Positions 8,310 to 16,894 are shown, counted from the stretch's first letter. The stretch: DNA of 47,489 nt from JBLHZY01 sp050633265 (GCA_050633265.1 JBOEGE010000009.1:1-47489); one strand, 5' to 3'. The notes: a model not told the origin generated them from the letters alone. Translations and numbers: made by a program.

Positions 8310-8924
8310 ATGAGAACGATCGACCATTTCGGCCGCCGCCTGTTCATTGATCGCCCCTTTGGCTCTGCTGAAAATATTCTGGAATTCTCGGACCAAGCCA
8401 GCGCCGAGATGTTTTTGCGCAGCGCAATGTATAGCGGTATGAATATGCGCGCTTACCGGGATGCATTGCGTCTGAGCATGGATTGCCCGCCGCTGCATCA
8501 AATGAGCGATCAAGATGTGGTCAGGCTTCTTGCCCGCAAACTGGTCTCGCATCAGATCAGATTATGCGATTCCCAAGTTCACAAAACGGCGGTTGTCAGC
8601 AACGGGGTAAGCCTGCCCAAAGGCGCCAATGATGCCGCGCAAGAGGCCCGCGAACGCGCGCAGCGGCGCAAAAATATGGCGCCCGCCGAGGCCGCAGTCG
8701 CCCAAGCCGCGCCGATCAAGACGACCTGGATCGAAATCGAACTGGTTGGCGAAGACGATCAGCCCATACCCAATGCACGCTATGTGATTGCCGGGCCGGA
8801 CAAGAGCGTTGTGATGCGCGGCCGGCTAAACAGCAAAGGGCTGGCGCGCAAAGATCGATTGGAACCGGGCACCTATATGGTCAATTTCCCCGAGTTCGAT
8901 AAAGACGCCTGGGAGGCCATCTAA
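8310..8924 (+). CDS. T6SS-associated protein with C-terminal beta-sandwich domain
   Basis: 204 residues. The N-terminal 80 residues are helical and include LRLCDS-like text (HQIRLCDSQ). A charged linker rich in Ala and Arg follows. From about residue 140 there is a carboxypeptidase-regulatory-like beta-sandwich, TWIEIELVGEDDQPIPNARY, ending PGTYMVNFPEFDKDAWE. That C-terminal pattern recurs in proteins encoded beside vgrG and in peptidoglycan-binding T6SS accessories, and is thought to be a structural or adaptor domain. It has a strong ribosome-binding site and is convergent with the nuclease-like gene that follows. Exact role unknown; an adaptor for the neighbouring effector candidate is a reasonable guess. 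Confidence 0.75.
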   Translation: MRTIDHFGRRLFIDRPFGSAENILEFSDQASAEMFLRSAMYSGMNMRAYRDALRLSMDCPPLHQMSDQDVVRLLARKLVSHQIRLCDSQVHKTAVVSNGVSLPKGANDAAQEARERAQRRKNMAPAEAAVAQAAPIKTTWIEIELVGEDDQPIPNARYVIAGPDKSVVMRGRLNSKGLARKDRLEPGTYMVNFPEFDKDAWEAI

Positions 8925-8940
8925 CCCTTTGCTAAGCTAC

Positions 8941-11454
8941 CTATTCGGGCGGGCTAAATTCAAACCGCCCCGCGCCTGCGCCCAATTCAAGATCGGCAAC
9001 AATAAAACTGTGATCGCTGTATTTGCGCGCATCGCCAAAGGAAGCCCAGCGTGCATCGCGCAACCATCGCATGGCATAGCTCGCCGTTTCGGTTGATGCG
9101 CTCAGTAACAAAACCTTGTCATAGGCCTCAGACCATTTTCGCGGCCCGCCGCCCTTTTTCTTTGTGCGCACATAAGAGGTTTTGATATCCGCATGCGCGC
9201 CCGAAAGAGGCAACCAAGCCGCATCCAACAATTCAAGCCCCCGCGCATTGCTTTCAGCGATATTCAAATCGCCCGCAAAAAGAACCGGCGCCCCGCTTGC
9301 GCCCAATGTCGCACCAATGCGATTGGCCTCTTCAAACCATTTCTCAACCTTACTGTTGAGCGTTTTGCGCTTGCCTATTCGCCAGTGATTAGGCGCAGGC
9401 GCATGTCCGGCAATGATATATGCGCGGATCCCTCCTTTGCTTACCGGGATCGTATGAAGGGGGCGCTGATATGTTGAGGCATCCCTGAACATATGTTGGA
9501 GAATACCGCCCTCATCGACATGACAAGCGCCGCGCGTTGCAAAGCCAAGCGCCTCGGCCCCGTTAAAATCTTGCGGCTTGAGGATAACTTTAAGCTCCGG
9601 CTGGCCTTGCTCCTCCAGACGCTTGTTCAACACCGCCACAAGGCTTTCAAACGCGTATTCTCTTGTCGATTCCGGCAAGGGTGGGGTCAGCGCGATATGA
9701 CAGCTCAAAGATAGCGAGCGCCCCCGCATCATTGTGTTCCATTGGCCCTTCATCGAGGCGATCAGCTCTTCAACATTTTTGGTGTCTTGATCAAGCTCAT
9801 CAAGACCGTCTTCCGAAATCGTGGCCGCACAAGAATTCACTGTCCCCATGCTTTTTGGGGAGAGGAGCTGATAGGTGTAATCGTTCTTGCGCGCACCAAA
9901 CGGTTTTCCGGACTCCATGGTGGCCTGAGCAAAAAGGAAAGCGATGAGCAAAAAGAAGGTCTCATTGGGCAGGAAATCATCAAGCGCTTCATCGCTTGCC
10001 AAGGCTGCCGGTTTTGCAGCCGCCGCCCCAGCTCCCGATGCCCCAGCTCCCGCGCCACCCGCCTGCGATGCCCCAGCTCCCGATGCGCCACCAGCTCCAG
10101 AGGCTCCGGCCTCTTCGAGCTCAGGGTCCTCTTCGCCCGCGTCTCCGTTTGGGAAGTCGACCTCGTCTATTACGGCTGCGTAGAGCGCGCCATGAAGAGA
10201 GTCTTCATCAGCGGCTTGTGCCATTTGCCAATAGCGGCGGCCTGCAAGATAGGCCGGGGCAAACCCTTCCGCATCCTCGGCGCGAACGTAATTTTCCGTT
10301 TCAAGATCAAACGTTTCATCGTCTTCATTGGTGGAATTTTTCAGCTTTTCCCCGGTAGGAGCGCGCTCAAATCCGATTTCGTCCAAGACGCTGCCCTCAA
10401 TGGCATCAAGCTCGGAAATGGCCGACCAAACCCCATAGAGAAAATAGATCCTGTTTGCCTCCATGCCGCGCGAACGAAGCGGGGTGGCCTTTGCTGGCGG
10501 GCTGGCGCGTTGCTTGACCTCAAGCGCGATCAAAATATCAAAATTGAGGGTCGCGATATGATCCGCAAGCGCGCAGACATGCAAAACCTGCTCGTGATAA
10601 TCGATCACCGCATCGTCTCTAAAGGGGATATCTTGCGCCCGAAGTGCCTTTACAAGCGCTTTGCGCCGCTTTGGGCGGCTGGAAATGGCAGGCATCGCAA
10701 TATCAGCAACGCCCGGGTTCGCTTCGAGCCAATCAGTATAGGCCCCGTCTGCAGGTTCATCTATACTGGGCCAGGCGCCCGAGGGCCCGCCGCCAAAGTC
10801 CTGAATATTCCAAAGGGCAACACGTAAGAAATCAGCAGGCGGTTGCTGCAATGTATTGATCGAAAACCGCGCCAGCATTGCATCTGCTGGATCAGATAGA
10901 TCCCCCGCAGAGGCGCGGCGCTCCAATCTGAACCCTTTCTTGGATTTAAGATTGGTCGAAAAATCGACAGCCGGAACCTCAACAATCTCTACACCAAGTG
11001 CAATCATTTGCCCGGCCGGCGCTGCGGCGGCGCTTGCCGCTGCGCCAGCCCCAAGATCCATTGGGGCAAATTGTGGTTCGGCGCGCATCACGGCCTTGCC
11101 TTTGGCTGCGCTTTTGGGCGGTGCTGCGCGCTTTTTCCGCGGGGCTTCGCCGGGTGCTTTGTTTTTGCCTTTGGATTTACGCGCGCGTTTGGGCTTGGCC
11201 ACAGGGCTGGCAGCAGCGCCAAAGCCAGAAGACGATGCCCCAAAATCGTCGGAAGACGAGGCAGATGAGAAGGAAGAAGCCGAAGAGGAAGATGATGCCG
11301 AAGCCGAAGAGGAGGGCGAGGAGGATGCAGAAGACGTGTTGTCTTGGGCTCTCACACTGCTGTCGAGGGCTTTGGCGCGTTTGGGCTTTTGCCGCCGGAC
11401 GTTGGAATGTTTTTTGCGCTTGTCGACTGGCTTTTTGTTCTTGTCTCTGGGCAT
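8941..11454 (-). CDS. Putative T6SS effector with DNase I-like (EEP) nuclease domain
   Basis: 837 residues. Residues 1-30 are very basic (KRKKHSNVRRQKPKRAK). Residues 40-80 are almost pure Ser/Ala, and residues 87-122 are Lys/Ala/Pro-rich like histone H1 tails. From about residue 208 comes an endonuclease/exonuclease/phosphatase domain with all the key boxes visible: RVALWNIQDFGG (N216), ILIALEVKQ (metal-binding E312), AGHAP (H684), FAGDLNIAE (D729, N731), YDKVLL (D779) and YSDHSF (D814, H815). The family cuts DNA, RNA or phosphoesters. An Ala/Gly/Ser run at 447-480 interrupts the domain. No signal peptide. ATG at 11454 was chosen for its AAAAGG site; an upstream extension to 11769 would overlap the LysM gene. 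Context next to vgrG and PAAR suggests an effector; a house nuclease is the alternative. No obvious immunity gene is coupled to it. Confidence 0.8.
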   Translation of the reverse strand: MPRDKNKKPVDKRKKHSNVRRQKPKRAKALDSSVRAQDNTSSASSSPSSSASASSSSSASSFSSASSSDDFGASSSGFGAAASPVAKPKRARKSKGKNKAPGEAPRKKRAAPPKSAAKGKAVMRAEPQFAPMDLGAGAAASAAAAPAGQMIALGVEIVEVPAVDFSTNLKSKKGFRLERRASAGDLSDPADAMLARFSINTLQQPPADFLRVALWNIQDFGGGPSGAWPSIDEPADGAYTDWLEANPGVADIAMPAISSRPKRRKALVKALRAQDIPFRDDAVIDYHEQVLHVCALADHIATLNFDILIALEVKQRASPPAKATPLRSRGMEANRIYFLYGVWSAISELDAIEGSVLDEIGFERAPTGEKLKNSTNEDDETFDLETENYVRAEDAEGFAPAYLAGRRYWQMAQAADEDSLHGALYAAVIDEVDFPNGDAGEEDPELEEAGASGAGGASGAGASQAGGAGAGASGAGAAAAKPAALASDEALDDFLPNETFFLLIAFLFAQATMESGKPFGARKNDYTYQLLSPKSMGTVNSCAATISEDGLDELDQDTKNVEELIASMKGQWNTMMRGRSLSLSCHIALTPPLPESTREYAFESLVAVLNKRLEEQGQPELKVILKPQDFNGAEALGFATRGACHVDEGGILQHMFRDASTYQRPLHTIPVSKGGIRAYIIAGHAPAPNHWRIGKRKTLNSKVEKWFEEANRIGATLGASGAPVLFAGDLNIAESNARGLELLDAAWLPLSGAHADIKTSYVRTKKKGGGPRKWSEAYDKVLLLSASTETASYAMRWLRDARWASFGDARKYSDHSFIVADLELGAGAGRFEFSPPE

Positions 11455-11639
11455 CAAAAAACCTTTTTGCCGGGCAACGCGCCTATCGTGCCGCGGCCAT
11501 TTGCGCGCAATCGAAAACCGATTGCTCAATCGGTAGGTTACGCTTACGTTCCTTAAGGTCAAGCGCTCGCAGCACGCAATTTCGCCAAGATCACGATTTG
11601 CCCTTCTTGCGGCGCCACAAACCAAAAACAGGCGGCCCA

Positions 11640-12278
11640 ATGCCAACACGCTATACAGTGAAAAAAGGCGACTGCATTTCAAGCATTGGCGAGTCCTTCG
11701 GTTTTTTCCCAGATACGCTTTGGGAGCTTCCAGAGAATGCCGAACTGCGTGAAAAGCGCGAGAACGCATATGTTTTGATGCCCGGAGAGGATCAGGTTTT
11801 TGTCCCAGATTTGCGGCCCAAGGACATCTCCTGTGCGACCGGTAAGCGCCATCGTTTTCGCCGCAAAGGGGTGCCTGAAAGGCTGCGCTTGCGGCTGCTC
11901 GATGATCAGGGCGAACCGCGCGCTCAGCTGCCCTATAGCTTAACGATCGATGGGGATGAGCAGCGCGATAAGACCGATGAGGACGGTCTGTTGTTGGCCT
12001 GGATTCCGCCGCGCGCTCTGTCTGGCGAGCTGGTGCTTGATCCCGATGGAGACGCGCCGGTTACCCATAATATCAAGCTTGGTCACTTGACCCCGATTGA
12101 TGATCCCAAAGGGGTCGCGGCGCGGCTGATGAATTTGGGTTATGCTCTCAAAGATGCGCAGGGCAAGGAAGATGCGGGGGCTGCGATTGGCGCGTTTCAA
12201 GCGGATGAAGGCTTGCCCGTTACAAATGAAATCGACGAGGCAACCCGCGCGCGCCTGCTGGAGCGGCACAAATCCTAA
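11640..12278 (+). CDS. LysM and peptidoglycan-binding domain protein of the T6SS island
   Basis: 212 residues. Residues 1-55 form a LysM-like module (TRYTVKKGDCISSIGESFGF and VLMPGEDQVFVP). Next is a beta-domain with the DDQGEPRAQLPYSLTIDGD and TDEDGLLLAWIPP pattern common in T6SS-linked proteins. The last about 60 residues resemble a PG_binding_1 helix bundle (VAARLMNLGY, IGAFQADEGLP, DEATRARLL). No signal peptide, so it is cytosolic until delivered. Such proteins are common beside vgrG and may anchor effectors or bind peptidoglycan during spike loading. It is divergent from the nuclease-like gene; the 185 bases between them should hold both promoters. Confidence 0.85.
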   Translation: MPTRYTVKKGDCISSIGESFGFFPDTLWELPENAELREKRENAYVLMPGEDQVFVPDLRPKDISCATGKRHRFRRKGVPERLRLRLLDDQGEPRAQLPYSLTIDGDEQRDKTDEDGLLLAWIPPRALSGELVLDPDGDAPVTHNIKLGHLTPIDDPKGVAARLMNLGYALKDAQGKEDAGAAIGAFQADEGLPVTNEIDEATRARLLERHKS

Positions 12279-12453
12279 CGCCGCCCGCGCCATTTGCCTG
12301 CGCCCTGTTAATCGGGCCCAAACGCGCCAAAACGCCCGCATCAAGCACCTCCAGCCCAAGGCCCAGAATCCCACACAGGTATAAACGCATTGCAATTCCC
12401 GCCGATTTGGGATGATTTGGCGCGCAACGCTGATTAACCAGTCGGAGCCCTTT

Positions 12454-12867
12454 ATGAACCTCGCGCGCCATCAAAATCACAAACCAGCCGCGCTTGGCCA
12501 GCATGTGATCGCTGAGTTTTATGGCGCCTCCCAGCTTCTTGATGCGGCCCCCGCCGAACCAATTCTGCGCGCCGCAGCTTTGAGCGTTGGCGCGACGGTG
12601 CTTGATATCAAGCTGCATAATTTTGGCGATCATGTTGGCTTTACTGGTGTGGCTTTGCTGGCGGAATCCCATATCTCGATCCATACATGGCCCGAACATG
12701 ACTATGCCGCGATTGACATTTTTATGTGTGGCGATGTGGATCCGCTCAAAAGCTTGGAGGCTTTGCGGGCCTATTTTAATCCAGCCCGCGAGAATGTGCA
12801 GCTGCTGCGCCGGGGCGAGGGGCTTGGGATTGCGGCGGCCACTGCGCCGCCCGAATTTGCGCGCTAA
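12454..12867 (+). CDS. speD: S-adenosylmethionine decarboxylase proenzyme
   Basis: Makes decarboxylated AdoMet, the aminopropyl donor for spermidine. 137 residues, the size of the short prokaryotic SpeH/SpeD class that self-cleaves to form a pyruvoyl group. The cleavage site lies in AESHISIHTWPE (Glu71-Ser72), and the catalytic Cys92 is in IFMCGDV. ATG 12454 follows GGAG at good distance. It begins a same-strand run that ends with a membrane spermidine synthase at 14872, separated by a rhomboid-GNAT gene and a small anchored protein. Confidence 0.95.
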   Translation: MNLARHQNHKPAALGQHVIAEFYGASQLLDAAPAEPILRAAALSVGATVLDIKLHNFGDHVGFTGVALLAESHISIHTWPEHDYAAIDIFMCGDVDPLKSLEALRAYFNPARENVQLLRRGEGLGIAAATAPPEFAR

Positions 12868-12870
12868 AAG

Positions 12871-14163
12871 ATGCAAGAGCTGCGCGCGGCACGCGTAAGT
12901 TATACGCTGGCGCTGCTCTGTATCGCGGCCTATCTGCGGGGCGGCCCGGGGCATGTTTCGCTTGATCCTGTGCCGCTTTTCCGCAGCTATGTGAATGTTT
13001 TTCAGCACGGCAATCTTGCGCATCTTTTGATCAACTGCGCCATGGTGATCGCAGGCGGGCGGCTGACCGAACGCGCCATCGGCCCCTGGCACACGGCTCT
13101 GCTGGTTTTGGCCTGCGCCGTTCTGGGCAGCACCGCGCAATATTACATGGTCGATCACCGCTTTATCGGCATGTCCGGCCCCGCCTACGGGCTGATCGCT
13201 TTTGCCGCGTTTCAAGGGGCAAAACCGCGCGATTGGGCGGTTCTATGGCTGTTTGCCCTTGGCGCGCTTGCGCTGGAAGTGCAGTTTAGATCTCAAAGCA
13301 TCGCCATCTATGCCCATATCATTTCAACTTTCATAGGAGGAGGCGCCGCTATGTTTGGCTCCCTTTTCGGCCCCAAAACACCGACCCTAAAACCAATGCA
13401 ACGCACGCATATTTCCAAGGCCATCGAGATCATCAACGAGACCGATGAAGATGATGCCGCCGAGGCCGAAGAAGAGTTTCTTGAAAATGGCGTGGCGGGC
13501 ATGTTTGTGCTGCTTGAGGGCAGTGATGTGCTTGGGATCACCGGCTATAGCTTTGATGATCAAGTGGCCGATGTCGCTTGGCTGTCTTGGACCTATCTGC
13601 GCCAGGATTGCGCCGGCAAAGGGCTCGGCGGGCAGATGCTGAATGATCTTTTGGGCATGCTCAAAGATCAAGGCATTCGAAAAATCTTCATCGCAACAAG
13701 CGATTACGCCGAATTTGGCAAGCCGATCTATGCGGCTGCGCATAAGATGTACGAAGAATTCGGCGCAGCGGTTGAGATGGAAATCCCCAATTATCACGCG
13801 CCCGGCGAGACCAAGATCGTCTTTGGGCTCGACAATCCCGAATATGTTGCCGGTACGCCCGCGCCTTTGGGCGAAAAAACCGGCATGGCCATCATCGGTT
13901 CCGGCGCAGAGCCAGAAACCGATAATGTGGTTGGGCTAAACTGGGAAGAGGCGCCTGTTGGCCTGATCGGGATCGACTTTGCGCTTGAAAAAGTAACCGA
14001 AAACGGCGCGCGTATGGTTGTGCTGGCGATCCCAAGCGATCTGTCGGCGGCCAATGCCCAAGCGCTTGAAGCACATAAGTTTAAAAGATGCGGCGCGCTC
14101 AAAGATTACTATAGTTTGGGATTGCATCAGGACTGGTGGATGTGTTCTTTAGAGAGTGATTGA
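12871..14163 (+). CDS. Rhomboid-type membrane protease fused to a GNAT acetyltransferase
   Basis: 430 residues, starting 3 bases after speD. Residues 1-165 are a six-helix rhomboid core: HGNLAHLLINCAM at 46-58, the catalytic GMSG (Ser102), and a late His149 in YAHIISTFIGG. Residues about 175-320 form a GNAT domain, with the acetyl-CoA loop QDCAGKGLGGQML near 245 and an IFIATSDYAEFG strand. A further domain of about 100 residues follows. One uninterrupted frame links them, so this is a true fusion. Rhomboids cut transmembrane substrates; GNATs acylate amines, including polyamines. With speD before and a membrane spermidine synthase after, the GNAT could act on a polyamine product at the membrane. 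The protease substrate is unknown. Confidence 0.85.
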   Translation: MQELRAARVSYTLALLCIAAYLRGGPGHVSLDPVPLFRSYVNVFQHGNLAHLLINCAMVIAGGRLTERAIGPWHTALLVLACAVLGSTAQYYMVDHRFIGMSGPAYGLIAFAAFQGAKPRDWAVLWLFALGALALEVQFRSQSIAIYAHIISTFIGGGAAMFGSLFGPKTPTLKPMQRTHISKAIEIINETDEDDAAEAEEEFLENGVAGMFVLLEGSDVLGITGYSFDDQVADVAWLSWTYLRQDCAGKGLGGQMLNDLLGMLKDQGIRKIFIATSDYAEFGKPIYAAAHKMYEEFGAAVEMEIPNYHAPGETKIVFGLDNPEYVAGTPAPLGEKTGMAIIGSGAEPETDNVVGLNWEEAPVGLIGIDFALEKVTENGARMVVLAIPSDLSAANAQALEAHKFKRCGALKDYYSLGLHQDWWMCSLESD

Positions 14164-14200
14164 GTTTGGGCCAAAGCCCGCATACGAAAAGGAATTTTAA

Positions 14201-14782
14201 ATGTTTGGTAAAATTAAAGGCATCGCAATCGTCGCATTTCTGGGCTTTCTCGCCTATTCGATTTTTCTGGCGCCCAAATCTGAGCCACGCGCTGATCTTG
14301 GGGCAATTTTGGACCGCACAGAATATGCGCTGAACACTTATCAGAACTATCTTGGCGAAAATGAAGTCGCCGAGGTGACGGATGAAAATATGGCCGAATT
14401 CAGCGGCTTCTTGACCCAAGTTCTCAATTCCGAACCTCCGGTTTACCCAAAGACCATCGGCATGAATGTTCAAGCGGATGCGACCTTCCTTGGCTTTGCT
14501 GATGCCAATGCGGATGGCATTCAAAACGATGGCGAAGGCAAGGTTTTCACCGTTGAGATTGATGAAGAAAATGGCCGTTTGATCGCAACGGATATCGCGG
14601 GCAATTCCTCTGGTCTGCGCTTCTCTGGCACAGGCTTTTTGACCGGCATGCTGCTTGGCAATCTGATTGGCCGCCAGCGCGGCGCCGGGATCAGCGCCTC
14701 AAGCTTCAACAACCGCTCTGTTACCCCGCGCAGCTCTTATCGCTCGCCCACACGGACAGGCGGCCCACGTTCGGGCAAATAA
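14201..14782 (+). CDS. Membrane-anchored small protein of the polyamine module
   Basis: 193 residues, not assigned to a named family. One N-terminal transmembrane segment or uncleaved signal (residues 7-22) is followed by a globular part. It includes DANADGIQNDGEG, which has the Asp/Asn spacing of an EF-hand or dockerin calcium loop. A Gly-rich hydrophobic hairpin (GFLTGMLLGNLIG) and a Ser/Arg/Gly-rich tail complete it. It has a good AAGGA ribosome-binding site and lies between the rhomboid-GNAT gene and speE on the same strand. A terminator follows it, so it may be the last gene of the speD transcript. It could be the rhomboid substrate or a partner of the synthase; that is speculation. Confidence 0.75.
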   Translation: MFGKIKGIAIVAFLGFLAYSIFLAPKSEPRADLGAILDRTEYALNTYQNYLGENEVAEVTDENMAEFSGFLTQVLNSEPPVYPKTIGMNVQADATFLGFADANADGIQNDGEGKVFTVEIDEENGRLIATDIAGNSSGLRFSGTGFLTGMLLGNLIGRQRGAGISASSFNNRSVTPRSSYRSPTRTGGPRSGK

Positions 14783-14802
14783 GCGCTTAACGCACCCCAA
14801 AG

Positions 14803-14835
14803 GGCCCGGTTGCGCATCCCGCACCGGGCCTTTTT
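14803..14835 (+). terminator. Rho-independent terminator after the speD operon
   Basis: A perfect 8-bp stem, GGCCCGGT with ACCGGGCC, encloses a 12-base loop and is followed directly by five T. It lies 20 bases after the stop of the anchored protein and before the spermidine synthase gene, so the latter probably has its own promoter or relies on read-through. Confidence 0.85.
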
Positions 14836-14871
14836 GCATGCCCCCTCTATCGCCTGCCAAAGGGAAACACC

Positions 14872-16422
14872 GTGCCAAACCCATCCTCCCAACCAAGCTA
14901 CAAAGACCTGCCCCAACGCCAAGCGGTGATCCTGCTGGCCTCGATCTTGATCGTGGCGCTTTGCGGCATCGTCTATGAACTGATCATCGGAACAGTCTCA
15001 AGCTACCTGCTCGGCAATTCTGTCTACCAATTTTCGCTGACCATTGGCTTTTTCATGTTTGCCATGGGCGTTGGGTCCTATGTTTCGCGTTTTATCCAGG
15101 GCAACCTGATCCAAGCCTTTGTTTATGTTGAGCTTATCCTCGCTTTGATCGGCGGGCTTTGTAGCATATCGCTGTTCATGCTCTTTCCCGCCGCGCCTTG
15201 GCTTTATACGGTCGGGATGTTCACATTCATCTCGGCGATCGGCTTTCTCGTCGGGCTTGAAATCCCGCTGCTTACGCGGGTCTTGTCCGAACGCTCAACC
15301 ACGCGCGAGTCCATCGCAGACGTGCTCTCACTGGATTATCTGGGCGCGCTGATCGGCTCTGTGGCCTTTCCGATCCTGCTGCTGCCTTCGCTTGGGCTGA
15401 TCTCTTCGTCCTTTGCCATTGGGCTGATCAACGCCACAGTCGCGCTGCTCAATGTCTTCTGGCTGCGCAATCATCTGGAGGCGCCCAAACGCCTGCTGGC
15501 CTATGCTCTTGCCACGATCGCCATGCTTTTCGCACTAACCTTGCTTGCTGCGCGCATCACAGCTTACGCCCAAGATCACCTCTATTTTGATCAGGTCGTC
15601 TGGCGCAAACAATCGCAATATCAGTCGCTGGTGGTGACCAATACCTGGAAGAAAAACGATGTGCGCCTCTTTATTGATGGCCATCTGCAATTCTCGCAAA
15701 CCGATGAATTTCGCTACCACGAAGCGCTTGTCCATCCGGTGCTTGCTTGGGGGGCGGCGCCCAAAAACGTACTTGTCCTTGGCGGCGGCGATGGGCTTGC
15801 CGCGCGTGAAATTCTCAAACACCCAAGCGTGCAATCCATTGATATCGTTGATCTTGATCCCGCAATGACAGACCTGGGCCGCGATTTTAACCCGCTCAAA
15901 CGCCTCAATGAAGCAAGCCTATCTTCGCCGCGCGTGCATGTGATCAATCAAGATGCTTTCCTCTTTGTCAAAGAGACCGACAAACGCTTTGATCGCATCA
16001 TCATCGACTTTCCAGATCCCCATAACGAGGCGCTGGCCAAACTCTACTCTGTCGAATTCTACGCCATGGTCGCGCGTATCATGACCGAAGATGGCGCGCT
16101 GGTCAGCCAAAGCTCCTCGCCCTTCTTTACGCCCCATACATTCTGGACCATCGCCCATACATTAGAGGCAATATTCCCCCAAGTCGTGAGCTACCAAACC
16201 CCGATCCCCTCCTTCGGTATCTGGGGGTTTAACCTCGCCAGCAAAGCGCCCCAATCCGCGCCCGATGCCTTTCCCGATGGTTTGCGCTCGCTCACAAATG
16301 AGAGCTTCGCAGCATCCCGTGTCTTTTCAAACGATCTGCTGCCAAAGCTGCCTATCCCGGTAAATTCGATCTTCGACCCCAAGATTTATCACCTCTATGC
16401 AAAAGATCTTGGCGGTTTCTAG
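14872..16422 (+). CDS. speE: Membrane-embedded spermidine synthase
   Basis: 516 residues. The first about 220 are hydrophobic, with six or seven transmembrane helices (for example LLASILIVALCGIVYELIIG). A spermidine-synthase domain follows: HEALVHPVLAWGAAPKNVLV, the AdoMet-type loop LGGGDGLAAREILKH, DLDPAMTDLGR, and IIDFPDPHNEALAKLYSVEF with the catalytic Asp region. The enzyme transfers the aminopropyl group of decarboxylated AdoMet to an acceptor, classically putrescine. Membrane-fused versions are a known subfamily whose acceptors are mostly unknown. It starts at GTG. It is convergent with the MarR gene, and speD lies 2.4 kb upstream on the same strand. Confidence 0.92.
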   Translation: MPNPSSQPSYKDLPQRQAVILLASILIVALCGIVYELIIGTVSSYLLGNSVYQFSLTIGFFMFAMGVGSYVSRFIQGNLIQAFVYVELILALIGGLCSISLFMLFPAAPWLYTVGMFTFISAIGFLVGLEIPLLTRVLSERSTTRESIADVLSLDYLGALIGSVAFPILLLPSLGLISSSFAIGLINATVALLNVFWLRNHLEAPKRLLAYALATIAMLFALTLLAARITAYAQDHLYFDQVVWRKQSQYQSLVVTNTWKKNDVRLFIDGHLQFSQTDEFRYHEALVHPVLAWGAAPKNVLVLGGGDGLAAREILKHPSVQSIDIVDLDPAMTDLGRDFNPLKRLNEASLSSPRVHVINQDAFLFVKETDKRFDRIIIDFPDPHNEALAKLYSVEFYAMVARIMTEDGALVSQSSSPFFTPHTFWTIAHTLEAIFPQVVSYQTPIPSFGIWGFNLASKAPQSAPDAFPDGLRSLTNESFAASRVFSNDLLPKLPIPVNSIFDPKIYHLYAKDLGGF

Positions 16423-16443
16423 GCGCGCCAAAGGGCAGGGCGG

Positions 16444-16875
16444 TTATTCCAATTTCGCCAATTGCCGCAAACACTTGCGCAATACAGCCTCGTCTTCCTT
16501 GCTAAACTGCGCGGCCAGTTGATCATCAAATGCGCGCGCCTTTTCAAAAAGCTCCTGAAACGCCGCGCGCCCCTGGGCCGTAACGCTAAGCAGCGCATGG
16601 CGGCGATCCGAAGCAACCTCTTTGCGCCGCACAAACCGCCGCCCTTCAAGCGCCGCAACAGCCCGGCTCACCTTGGTTTTATGGATGCGCGCGCGGGTGC
16701 AAATCTCCTTGGCCGTCATCTCGCCGTAGCGCCCCAGATGAAACAAAACCCGCCACTCCGTGCGCAGCATTCCATAGCGCTCTTTATAGTGGCGCTGAAA
16801 GCTTAGGCTTGCCTCCTCGGCGGCCAGATTAAGCACGTAAGGCAGGAAATCTTTGAGATCAAAATCTGTATCCAT
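16444..16875 (-). CDS. MarR-family transcriptional regulator
   Basis: 143 residues, the usual MarR size. The winged helix is visible: LRTEWRVLFHLGRYGEMTAKEI, the recognition helix HKTKVSRAVAALEGRRFV, and the wing RKEVASDRRHALLSVTAQG. It is transcribed away from hmgA. The shared 66-base gap holds a TAGTT/AACTA inverted repeat, so it most likely represses the homogentisate genes and perhaps itself, with an aromatic intermediate as inducer. The ligand cannot be read from the sequence. Confidence 0.9.
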   Translation of the reverse strand: MDTDFDLKDFLPYVLNLAAEEASLSFQRHYKERYGMLRTEWRVLFHLGRYGEMTAKEICTRARIHKTKVSRAVAALEGRRFVRRKEVASDRRHALLSVTAQGRAAFQELFEKARAFDDQLAAQFSKEDEAVLRKCLRQLAKLE

Positions 16876-16894
16876 GGCCCCGCTTATCCCTTGT

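Noticed and set aside
8111..8350. 79-codon + strand frame before the beta-domain gene
   Set aside because: It overlaps the well-supported start at 8310, has no ribosome-binding site, and its translation looks random.
9742..10827. 361-codon + strand frame inside the nuclease-like gene
   Set aside because: Shadow of the opposite strand; no domain is recognisable, while the - strand has complete catalytic boxes.
10998..11639. Long + strand frame extending upstream of the LysM protein
   Set aside because: It is antisense to the Ser/Lys-rich part of the nuclease-like gene, gives low-complexity Arg/Cys-rich text, and the LysM protein has a proper ATG at 11640.
11455..11769. Extending the nuclease-like protein to a start at 11769
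   Set aside because: It would overlap the divergent LysM gene and adds non-protein-like sequence; ATG 11454 has a good ribosome-binding site and begins the basic tail.
12220..13215. 331-codon - strand frame across speD and the rhomboid gene
   Set aside because: Antisense to two clear genes; translation is rich in His/Gln/Arg without any motif.
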